Assembly (NCBI GenBank): GCA_963797085.1
Contig: CAWCOA010000018.1
Span: 248,001-312,000, forward strand
Length of the DNA stretch: 64,000 nucleotides
Reading direction: 5' to 3'
Source of the DNA: JASJBU01 sp963797085
Lineage (GTDB): Bacteria; Pseudomonadota; Gammaproteobacteria; Chromatiales; Chromatiaceae
The translations under genes and the position numbers were made by a program. The notes beneath the pieces were generated by a model. The model worked only from the letters and a program-made list of their open reading frames with translations, was not told the origin of the DNA and searched no databases. Shown here in pieces: positions 26,343-33,601 of this stretch (the stretch's first letter is position 1; each line of letters begins with the position of its first letter).

Positions 26343-27738
26343 CCGTAGATGGCGCAGCCTGCTTGGGTTTACGGCGCCGACGGCGACGCCGACCGCTTCG
26401 GCCCTGGCTGTCCTGCTCGCTTATTGGGCGCTGTCCGGGACCCTGTTCTTTTTGGAAACTCGTCCACCAGTCAGCCAGTTCCTGTTCCACTTCACCCGAC
26501 TCTGCGCGCAGCAAGAGAAAATCATAGGCCGCCCGGAAGCGCGGATGGGTCAACAAGCGCTGCGGCCGCTTTCCACTCCGATTCAGAAATCTTGGCTGCA
26601 AATGCCAGATATCACGCATCGGATAGCTGAAACGTTTCGGAATCGAGATCCGTTGAGCCTGCTCAGAGAGGATTTCACCGCCCGCCTCCTGCAATGCAGG
26701 ACCGGGATAGAGGCCGTTTGCCTCATAGGTTTCTGCGCGGAGCCGCACCGCTTCCCACAGCAATACGGCAAACAAGAAAGCTGGGGTGACAGGCTTGCGG
26801 TCCCGCAACCGGTCATCGGTATTTTGCAGCCCTCGATTGACGAAGGTTATGGGAAACTCATGATCCTCGTGGGAAAGCGCCTCTTCAGTGGCCGGAAACA
26901 GCTGACCAAAAAGATCGTAGTGGCGCAGCTTTTCAAAAGTCTCGAGCGCCGAGCCGCCCATGAAGAGTTTCAATACCTCTTCAAACAGGCGGGAAGCAGG
27001 TACTTCCTGCAGCAGATGGGCCATCTCCGGCAGCGGTTTTTCGCAGACCGAATCGATGATGAAACCCAGTTTTCCGGCAAACCGCACCGCCCGCAGCATT
27101 CTGACCGGATCTTCCCGGTAGCGCTGCTCAGGATCCCCCAGCAGCCGCAGCACGCCATTGCGCAGATCGGTCAAGCCATCCGCATAGTCAACGACCGAGA
27201 AATCCTCGATATTGTAATAGAGGGCATTGATGGTGAAATCCCGCCGCTGAGCATCCTCTTCTATGGTGCCGTAAGTATTATCTCGCAGGATTCTCCCATT
27301 CTCGGCCTCCTGGTTGCCCTGACCGCTATTGTCCGCAAGGCTCCTGAAAGTGGCCACCTCAATGATCTCCCGGCCAAAATGGACATGCGCCAGGCGGAAG
27401 CGTCTGCCAATCAAACGGCAGTTGGTAAACACCGCCTTGACCTCTTCCGGCAGGGCACTGGTCGCCACATCGAAGTCTTTCGGCTCCCGCCCCAGCAGCA
27501 GGTCGCGAACCCCGCCACCCACCAGATAGGCTTCATAGCCGGCGTTCTTCAGGCGATACAGCACCTTGACCGCATTTCTGCTGATGTTTGCCCGGGAGAT
27601 ATTGTGATCGGATCGAGCAATGACAATCGGATTCGTAATCGTACCGGCTCCCGCAGGCGAGCTATCGCTGGAACGAGCCGCAGACCCTGACAGCTTGCGT
27701 TGAAGCCACTTGACCGCTTGTTTCAAATGAAAAACCAA
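26335..27738 (-). CDS. pcnB: poly(A) polymerase I
   Basis: This 467-residue nucleotidyltransferase adds poly(A) tails to RNA for decay. The head domain has YLVGGGVRDLLLGREPKDFDV with the catalytic aspartates of the GS-x-D-F-D-x-A type, followed by RRFRLAHVHFG. An arginine-rich C-terminus (RSGRRRRRRRKPKQ) is typical of gamma-proteobacterial PcnB. The start is a TTG at 27738 without a clear ribosome binding site, so the N-terminus may be shorter. It heads the folK-panD operon. Confidence 0.93.
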   Translation of the reverse strand: MVFHLKQAVKWLQRKLSGSAARSSDSSPAGAGTITNPIVIARSDHNISRANISRNAVKVLYRLKNAGYEAYLVGGGVRDLLLGREPKDFDVATSALPEEVKAVFTNCRLIGRRFRLAHVHFGREIIEVATFRSLADNSGQGNQEAENGRILRDNTYGTIEEDAQRRDFTINALYYNIEDFSVVDYADGLTDLRNGVLRLLGDPEQRYREDPVRMLRAVRFAGKLGFIIDSVCEKPLPEMAHLLQEVPASRLFEEVLKLFMGGSALETFEKLRHYDLFGQLFPATEEALSHEDHEFPITFVNRGLQNTDDRLRDRKPVTPAFLFAVLLWEAVRLRAETYEANGLYPGPALQEAGGEILSEQAQRISIPKRFSYPMRDIWHLQPRFLNRSGKRPQRLLTHPRFRAAYDFLLLRAESGEVEQELADWWTSFQKEQGPGQRPISEQDSQGRSGRRRRRRRKPKQAAPSTDE

Positions 27739-27769
27739 AAGTTATGAGGAAAAATAATTCTAAAGGCCA

Positions 27770-27797
27770 TTGAGCCTGATGTGAAGCTGAGTATAAT
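27770..27797 (+). promoter_or_regulatory. tRNA-Glu promoter
   Basis: TTGAGC (27770-27775) and TATAAT (27792-27797) are spaced by 16 bases. The TATAAT box ends 20 bases before the tRNA gene, and a GC-rich discriminator (ACCGCC) follows. Confidence 0.75.
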
Positions 27798-27817
27798 ACC
27801 GCCTTTCAATAAAAACT

Positions 27818-27892
27818 GCTCTCTTCGTCTAGCGGTTAGGACGCTGGCCTCTCACGCCGGTAACAGGGGTTCGATTCCCCTAGAGAGTACCA
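27818..27892 (+). tRNA. tRNA-Glu (anticodon CTC)
   Basis: A 75-base cloverleaf with acceptor stem GCTCTCT/AGAGAGT, a G1-T72 wobble and an encoded 3' end ACCA (discriminator A then CCA). The anticodon loop CTCTCAC gives CTC, reading GAG; the T arm AGGGG-TTCGATT-CCCCT is intact. CTC anticodon Glu tRNAs are less common than TTC in proteobacteria. Confidence 0.95.
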
Positions 27893-27932
27893 AAAACAAA
27901 GGCTAAAGCTCAGACTTAGGCCTTTTTTGTTT
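27893..27932 (+). terminator. terminator after tRNA-Glu
   Basis: AACAAAGGC pairs with GCCTTTTTTGTT around an inner CTAA/TTAG stem, giving a hairpin ending in T-rich sequence immediately downstream of the tRNA. Confidence 0.6.
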
Positions 27933-27972
27933 CCAAGCCCCGCGTATTCCACCAAGAACAGACTTCGCTCTT

Positions 27973-28149
27973 TCACAACAACCTGTTGAAAACATACTGC
28001 AGAACGCTGACCGCTGAAAATATCATCGCGATCATCAGCCAGGTGTTACGGGCTGGGGTGAGTTTGCCCTCATCTTTCAGATAATCACGCAGTGCCAGAC
28101 TGACGAAGATAATCGCCAGCGCGAGAAAGACGGTTTCCAGAGAGAGCAT
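27973..28149 (-). CDS. small two-helix membrane protein
   Basis: The 58-residue protein is read from the ATG complementary to 28147-28149, just after the TIGR02270 stop codon; a longer frame begins at 28179 inside that gene. It has two predicted helices (about residues 4-22 and 36-55) with a charged loop (RDYLKDEGKLTPARN). It is the last gene of the T6SS effector module. A candidate immunity or assembly role is only inferred from position. Confidence 0.5.
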   Translation of the reverse strand: MLSLETVFLALAIIFVSLALRDYLKDEGKLTPARNTWLMIAMIFSAVSVLQYVFNRLL

Positions 28150-28150
28150 C

Positions 28151-29407
28151 TCAGACCCCCAGTAAGCGTTGTTGAACAAACCCCGGGGCCTTGGTCGGAA
28201 ACAGAGGCGCCTTTGGATCCATCAGTGCCAATTCCAAGGCTGCGGCATTGCGCTGGCGCTGAAAGCCGCTGATCAAAACCTGCTTGCACTGCGCTGCCGA
28301 TATCGGCTGGCCCACAAGGTAACGGGTTCCAACCTGAAAGTTCGGTCTGTTCTGTGCCCACCAGGCCTGAACCAGCTCCGGAGCAGGCCAAGGAAGGTCC
28401 TCGTCGGCATCCATCTCCACATTCTCATCCTCCGGATTCTCTGTCGGTCCGGCCTCGAATCCCTCCGGCCAATCTCCTTCCATGTCCTGATAGGCGAGAT
28501 CCACACCGGTGATCATAGAAAACGCCTCCCCAGCCACCCGAGCCAGTTCCGGGGTTCCCATCTGCTGGATCAACCAGGGGATGAATGCGGGATCACCGGA
28601 GACACCTGCCCCGATGATCACATCCCGCAGCCTATCCGGATTCTGCGCGAGACCCTTGAGCCAGCTCTGCGCCTCTTTGCCATCCATGGTACGCAGCACC
28701 AGTTGCAGCGCACGAACCCCGAAGGGTGATTCAGAGGTCACTGTCCGCTTCAGCGCCTCCTTCGCCTGCAACCGGTCACCCAATAAAACAGCTGACCAGG
28801 ATGCCCAGAATCGGCGCGTATCATCCTCTGAGTTGAAGGGTTTAGTAAAAGCTGTCAGTAGATCATGGCGCTTCAGTACACCCGCTGCTTTCAGGGCACG
28901 GGCGCTGATTGAGGCATCATCACTCTGAATGGCCAGTTTGAGGGCAGAACCTGGGTTCCGCCTGTGGACTGCAGATGCCGCAATCCCAACCTGCCGATAA
29001 TCGCTGGACTTGGCAACCAGCATATGTTCAATGAGTGGGCCGATTCGTTTATAGTCGATCCATCCAATGGCTGAAATCAATGCCCGAAAATTTTCCTCGG
29101 AATTCAAACCTGGACTGAGGACCGCATCAATCCGCTTGCCATCATCACTCTCGAAGGCGCACACAGAAGCTGCAAATACCTCACCCGGCTCACCGATTTC
29201 CATGTTTCTGAGACAAGTATTCAACCCGACTTCACCTGCAATACGAAGCCCATCAAGATGCGCTTCAACCCGGTTATCGAGTTCAGCAAGATCCTTCAGC
29301 GAATAGTGTGGGTCAGTAACAGCCACGTTACGTAATAACCAGAGAAATGCCACCTCTTCAGCATGCTGGTCGATGATAATTGAGATGTCGTGTGGAGATG
29401 AAATCAT
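28151..29407 (-). CDS. TIGR02270-like HEAT-repeat protein
   Basis: This 418-residue protein shows EVAFLWLLRNVAVTDPHYSL and LAELDNRVEAHLDGLRIAG, which match the TIGR02270 family as I remember it. Helical repeats (HEAT-like, e.g. IASAVHRRNPGSALKLAIQS, LLGDRLQAKEALKRTV) fill the middle. TIGR02270 proteins occur beside T6SS vgrG/PAAR effector genes and their role is not established. Context: same strand and about 0.5 to 6 kb downstream of the VgrG module. Confidence 0.7.
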   Translation of the reverse strand: MISSPHDISIIIDQHAEEVAFLWLLRNVAVTDPHYSLKDLAELDNRVEAHLDGLRIAGEVGLNTCLRNMEIGEPGEVFAASVCAFESDDGKRIDAVLSPGLNSEENFRALISAIGWIDYKRIGPLIEHMLVAKSSDYRQVGIAASAVHRRNPGSALKLAIQSDDASISARALKAAGVLKRHDLLTAFTKPFNSEDDTRRFWASWSAVLLGDRLQAKEALKRTVTSESPFGVRALQLVLRTMDGKEAQSWLKGLAQNPDRLRDVIIGAGVSGDPAFIPWLIQQMGTPELARVAGEAFSMITGVDLAYQDMEGDWPEGFEAGPTENPEDENVEMDADEDLPWPAPELVQAWWAQNRPNFQVGTRYLVGQPISAAQCKQVLISGFQRQRNAAALELALMDPKAPLFPTKAPGFVQQRLLGV

Positions 29408-29530
29408 ACTTATGAATACATTCCTGAATTAATACGATTACAGGCTCGTTACCGGTCTCTAACAGAACTTCATATTTGTTCTAATACTGTGGCCTGTCCT
29501 GAATTACTTTTAGAGAACGGGATCTACCCT

Positions 29531-30157
29531 CTATTGTTCTTGCCTATGACGCCAGAGTAATTCTACAGTTGCATTCCAGCTTTCACTATCAGACTCTTCA
29601 CGAGGGGGCAAGTTTTCACGCGCCATTTGATCATCTGAATCTAGAGCTTCAGGGTCTGCACCGTGATCTAGTAACAATTCAATCATCGGGACGTTCAATT
29701 CCCTGATTGCCACACCAAGTGCGGTGTCACCACAGAACCCGCCTGACTCGTTGATCGTCCGACCAGCACCGTACTGCAATAATAATTTCGCTATTTCAAG
29801 AGAGTTTTGCTGCACAGCAAACTGAAGAGGCAAATAGTCTTCGTTATCCACAATATTTGGATCTCCACCGGCTTCAAGGATAAGCCGAATAACCTCGATA
29901 TCTCCATTGAAAATAGCTGCATGCAGTGAAGTCAGTTTGCTATCAACGTAGAATGCATTAACGTCTGCGCCATGCTTTACAAGAAGACGAACTATCTCGA
30001 TCGAGCCACCAAACTCAAGCTCTTCAATGGCGAACCCTAGTGGTCGCCAGCTGGGCGGTTCATCTTGAGCCAGGTTGACATCAGCTCCTTGCGATAGTAA
30101 CGAAGAGACTTCATCCAAGTCGTGTTGTTCAATAGCATCAAAAAGTTCTTTTAACAT
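29531..30157 (-). CDS. ankyrin-repeat protein
   Basis: The 208-residue protein contains about five ankyrin repeats (LLSQGADVNLAQ, LLVKHGADVNAFY, LILEAGGDPNIVDN, LLLQYGAGRTINE, LLLDHGADPEALD). There is no signal peptide. Ankyrin proteins often sit beside polymorphic toxins and can serve as immunity proteins. It follows the DUF4150 gene by 27 bases, so immunity to that C-terminal domain is a reasonable guess, not shown by sequence. Confidence 0.75.
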   Translation of the reverse strand: MLKELFDAIEQHDLDEVSSLLSQGADVNLAQDEPPSWRPLGFAIEELEFGGSIEIVRLLVKHGADVNAFYVDSKLTSLHAAIFNGDIEVIRLILEAGGDPNIVDNEDYLPLQFAVQQNSLEIAKLLLQYGAGRTINESGGFCGDTALGVAIRELNVPMIELLLDHGADPEALDSDDQMARENLPPREESDSESWNATVELLWRHRQEQ

Positions 30158-30184
30158 AGATAACGGCGTCCTCCACGAATGGTT

Positions 30185-30949
30185 TTAACAACCCTTTTTT
30201 TGTGCCAGAGACTTAGTACGCTCCCTACCGCTGGCAAGCGCGGCTTCCTCCTTAGCGTGACGATCATCCGTTACCCCACCAAAACATTTGTCTGTCACAT
30301 TTTTCCTTGCCTTTAAACAGTCATCGAAGCCTTTAATCCTTGCGTTGATCTCCGTACAAGTGAGATGTGCTGTCATTTTTTCGTTATCTAAGTTTTTGAT
30401 CACTTTCCGGCCTTTCATCAATGGGGGGATAGAGCCGCAAGCTCGTTTCTTTTCTTTTTTTGCATCATCGCACTCGTTGTCAGAACTGGCAGGAGGAGCA
30501 GCAGGAGGAACAGCCATACTATCAATATATGGCCAAGGTGGTGTATCCCCAGGTTCAGAAGCATGATTGTTTGTTGTCAAATCGAGATGCCGTGTTACAT
30601 TCTTCCCTTCGACCTTTACATCCATTGACCAAGCTTTGAAGTAAACCTTACCCTTATTTTTACTGGTGATAACTCCTTTTTTTGGTGCGCTCCCCGCCTC
30701 ATCCCCCATACTTGTCTTGAAGTAAGATTTGTTCTTCAGTATTACCTCTTTGTTGCTGATCTTTACTTTTTTACTTCCGCTCGCGGTATCAGATGCCATC
30801 CCCGTATTCGGATAGGGAATGGGAACACCCGGCGGTGTTGCCGGTGTTTGTGGAGGCGTGAAACAGACGTCCGGAAATGCACAGATGGTTTTTCCCTTTG
30901 CGGCCTTGCATGCTACTTCACGGCCATTGGCAAAGACCTTGTTCGCCAT
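30185..30949 (-). CDS. DUF4150 PAAR-like spike protein with C-terminal toxin-like extension
   Basis: The 254-residue protein begins MANKVFANGREVACKAAKGKT and continues FPDVCFTPPQTPATPPGVPIPYPNTG, the DUF4150 PAAR-like fold that caps the VgrG spike. Residues about 160-254 form a cysteine- and lysine-rich extension with a recurring C-x-H/D layout (RACGSIPP, TCTEINARIKGFDDC, CFGGVTDDRHAKEEA). This end looks like a polymorphic toxin domain, but I cannot name it with confidence. It overlaps the ketosynthase-like gene by one base (TGATG) and precedes the ankyrin gene. Confidence 0.75.
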   Translation of the reverse strand: MANKVFANGREVACKAAKGKTICAFPDVCFTPPQTPATPPGVPIPYPNTGMASDTASGSKKVKISNKEVILKNKSYFKTSMGDEAGSAPKKGVITSKNKGKVYFKAWSMDVKVEGKNVTRHLDLTTNNHASEPGDTPPWPYIDSMAVPPAAPPASSDNECDDAKKEKKRACGSIPPLMKGRKVIKNLDNEKMTAHLTCTEINARIKGFDDCLKARKNVTDKCFGGVTDDRHAKEEAALASGRERTKSLAQKKGC

Positions 30950-31989
30950 CAGGCTGTACTACTCTCTTGATAACCAAGAATGGTTGCGGCTCTTTTACCA
31001 TCGTCGTTACTGAAGTAACAAATTATATTCTTTCCAGGCGCATAGCCTTTTGTTACGGCTGTTATTGCGACAGACAACATGACAGGCCCAATTGCTGCTC
31101 CCACTTCTCCGATACAGTCAGCCGGGTGCCAAATATCAAACTCCTCTTTTCGTACACGCAGGGTGCGAAGCACGGAGAGACTGGCTTCCTTGAACCAATA
31201 TTGCTCACCAGAAACACTGGCAATCTGGAAATCCACATCCCCAATATCGCAACCTGCATCAATAGTGACATCATTGATTGCTTTAACGAAGCCATCTGCG
31301 CGTAACGGCAAGTCCGAGTCGATTGTTGACTGCTCCACGCCGAATCCTAAGCCAGTGCAGATCAAATGAGATTCACCATCGGCAACTGGCAGGGAAACCA
31401 GGATAGCGGCGGCGGCCTCTCCTGGAATGAAGCCGTCTGAATTTTGACTGGTCAGTAGACGTTCATTGTCTTCATAAAAGGAAAGCCCCGGTCCAACAAG
31501 CAGACCATCAACTCCTGCAATGATCACTTGGGAGACCGTTCTTTTGTAGATCAATTCCCTTGCGCGCGCTAATGCCACCGAGACTGAGACCCGGCCTTGG
31601 GCGATAACACGGGATTTCTCGTGAAATTCGATATCCATCTCTTCGAGCAGTGAGATAAAAAAACTGTTGTCGTCATCAATAACACGACCTTGCCGTTCGT
31701 GCTCGGAAAGACACAAGAGTAAGGGTACATCCTCGGCATTCAGCTTGGGGTGTTTTTCGAGGAGTTCAGACAGTGCTGTGGATAACATTTTGATCAGCTT
31801 GACCTTCCCTCTCCAAGGTCCTTCCAGTGGCACTTCGCACCCCATGATCCACTCACCCCCTTTATCAATGAAGCGAGTTTCCTGAAAGTTGTCAATGGCA
31901 CATCGGATCGCAGCGCAGGAGGCAGCGGAAGTCAGCCCGACTCCCGTCACCATCCCACTGTCGACAATGGCTAAGGGCTGCTCACTCAT
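30949..31989 (-). CDS. beta-ketoacyl-synthase-like (thiolase-fold) protein in T6SS module
   Basis: This 346-residue protein has features of the ketosynthase/thiolase fold: VDSGMVTGVGLTSAASCAAI, RARELIYKRTVSQVIIAGVDGL and GFIPGEAAAAILVS. A complete Cys-His-His catalytic triad is not visible, so it may be non-catalytic. Such genes occur between DUF2169 and DUF4150 genes in T6SS clusters; their function is unclear to me. It overlaps both neighbours (ATGA with DUF2169 and TGATG with DUF4150), so the three are translated together. Confidence 0.7.
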   Translation of the reverse strand: MSEQPLAIVDSGMVTGVGLTSAASCAAIRCAIDNFQETRFIDKGGEWIMGCEVPLEGPWRGKVKLIKMLSTALSELLEKHPKLNAEDVPLLLCLSEHERQGRVIDDDNSFFISLLEEMDIEFHEKSRVIAQGRVSVSVALARARELIYKRTVSQVIIAGVDGLLVGPGLSFYEDNERLLTSQNSDGFIPGEAAAAILVSLPVADGESHLICTGLGFGVEQSTIDSDLPLRADGFVKAINDVTIDAGCDIGDVDFQIASVSGEQYWFKEASLSVLRTLRVRKEEFDIWHPADCIGEVGAAIGPVMLSVAITAVTKGYAPGKNIICYFSNDDGKRAATILGYQESSTA

Positions 31990-33095
31990 GTTTCCTCGGC
32001 CTCTACAGTCTTTGTCAGGCTTAATACGTCTAGTGAAGGATAGTAGGCCTTACCCATTGTTCTGGCTCGCCACCAGGCTTTTGATTTGGTTCCAACCAGA
32101 ACCTGCGGTATCTCGAACATATTCTTCTTAAGCGGGATATGTGTCCGCCAAGTCATCGTGAAGAGACCTTTTTCCGGTTCCAGCATTACAGTATCAATAA
32201 CAGCATCCACCTTTTGATCTTCATCTTTCTTACGAAAAAAGACCACAGGCACATTGATTTCGGGCAGCTTGAAAGCAATACGTCCCTCTGGTGTCAGGTT
32301 GACCAGTACGACCTCTTCTCCTCCCCTGGGGTATGGTACCTGCTGATCCAATGGTGCAGATTGATAGTAGGCATCATCAAAGTCTGACGGCAGAAAAGGA
32401 AAAACATTATCGATCCAGTTCTGGTCATAGGTTCCGGCATAGTGTAAGCGCGGCTCCGAACCACGTCCTATCGGACCAAATGACATGGGGCTATACTTTT
32501 CACTGGGTATGGTGACAGGTCGATTATCCTCCTCTGTGTTAGGCATTGGTTTACTATCCACCAGTGAAACACTTAGATTCCGGTGATAGCCTTTGCCAAT
32601 AGGGTTCTGCATAAATGCGGCATGCTTTTTTTCATTTGGATGGAAGTTGTCAACACCCCCATAGGCACAATCGTAGCTGATTGGCATCACCGTGAATTCT
32701 TTAGGCTCGCCTGGCGATATACCTACATTCCCCGTCACCCAGTTTCTGTCACCAACCACATTGAAGGTTTTACTCATGGAACCGACTTTCAGCCCTACAC
32801 GCACTTTTTTAGTTGGTTTCCCGCCTGGCGCGTAGGCACTGCCATTCAACAACACATCGCAGCGCGGTTTGTATGGTGCAAAATCCGCCTCGTAGACAGG
32901 AGCAGAAAAACCCGGATCTCCTGTGAAGGTATCGGCCAAAACCAGAGGCAGTTGCTCATCAGCGAGCTTTGCCGTTGCGCCATTGCGTGGGATTTGGAAT
33001 GTTCCTTTTAAAACGACCACCAGCAATTCACGTCCGCTGGGCTCCATGCCCATTGTGTAAGCTGCCGGCATACCGGTTGCATTCAAAAGTTCCAT
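31986..33095 (-). CDS. DUF2169 T6SS adaptor-like protein
   Basis: The 369-residue protein starts MELLNATGMPAAYTMGMEPSGRE and has GRELLVVVLKGTFQIP, VYEADFAPYKPRCDVLLNG and KVGSMSKTFNVVGDRNW, the recognisable DUF2169 core. Members are thought to load PAAR-like or DUF4150 effectors onto VgrG, by analogy with DUF4123 adaptors. It is followed within an ATGA overlap by the ketosynthase-like gene and preceded by DUF6484. It fits the transcription order vgrG-DUF6484-DUF2169-KS-DUF4150. Confidence 0.8.
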   Translation of the reverse strand: MELLNATGMPAAYTMGMEPSGRELLVVVLKGTFQIPRNGATAKLADEQLPLVLADTFTGDPGFSAPVYEADFAPYKPRCDVLLNGSAYAPGGKPTKKVRVGLKVGSMSKTFNVVGDRNWVTGNVGISPGEPKEFTVMPISYDCAYGGVDNFHPNEKKHAAFMQNPIGKGYHRNLSVSLVDSKPMPNTEEDNRPVTIPSEKYSPMSFGPIGRGSEPRLHYAGTYDQNWIDNVFPFLPSDFDDAYYQSAPLDQQVPYPRGGEEVVLVNLTPEGRIAFKLPEINVPVVFFRKKDEDQKVDAVIDTVMLEPEKGLFTMTWRTHIPLKKNMFEIPQVLVGTKSKAWWRARTMGKAYYPSLDVLSLTKTVEAEET

Positions 33096-33101
33096 GGTGA
33101 T

Positions 33102-33578
33102 CTAGTTGATTTGTACGGAGCCACCCTTGATCCGGTTGACACCTGATGATCGATTCAACAGATAGGCGCCACGTATGATCACCTTACCGGCCTTGGTCAG
33201 AGTAATACTCGCCTTGCCACATTTAAGTACGATCTCCTTTTTGGCTGAAAACACAAGACGTTCACCATCAAGTTCAGCAGCCATCGGAGAATCATTTTCA
33301 AAAATAACCTCGGGATGCTGTATCCGACCAATGATGAGGGGTAGAGACGGATTGCCGCCCTCAAATAGTAACGCCACCTCATGACCAATATCACCAGAAT
33401 TCAGTGCTGTAGTGGAGCGCGCTTCAACACCGGTAGTACTTGGATTGCCAGGGAAGGCGACGAGTGGATGACTCTTGTCATCCAGCCCAATCAAGACACC
33501 GATAACGACTCCATCAAGCCGGGTGTCCTTATCATTTTTTTGCGTTTCAGGCTTGAGTGAAAGATCGTCATCATTCAT
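33102..33578 (-). CDS. DUF6484-like protein of T6SS module
   Basis: The 158-residue protein has DGVVIGVLIGLDDKSHPLVAFPGNP then TALNSGDIGHEVALLFEGGNPSLPLIIGRIQ, recalling DUF6484 beta proteins found between vgrG and DUF2169. The C-terminal third, VLKCGKASITLTKAGKVIIRG, is beta-helix-like and resembles the VgrG tip, so it may pack with the spike. Function is not otherwise known. Confidence 0.65.
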   Translation of the reverse strand: MNDDDLSLKPETQKNDKDTRLDGVVIGVLIGLDDKSHPLVAFPGNPSTTGVEARSTTALNSGDIGHEVALLFEGGNPSLPLIIGRIQHPEVIFENDSPMAAELDGERLVFSAKKEIVLKCGKASITLTKAGKVIIRGAYLLNRSSGVNRIKGGSVQIN

Positions 33579-33601
33579 GTCCAGCTCCGATATTCTTGGA
33601 T

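Noticed and set aside
26452..27690. A 412-codon plus-strand reading frame
   Set aside because: It is antisense to pcnB, which has clear motifs; it has no family resemblance and arises from the composition of the gene.
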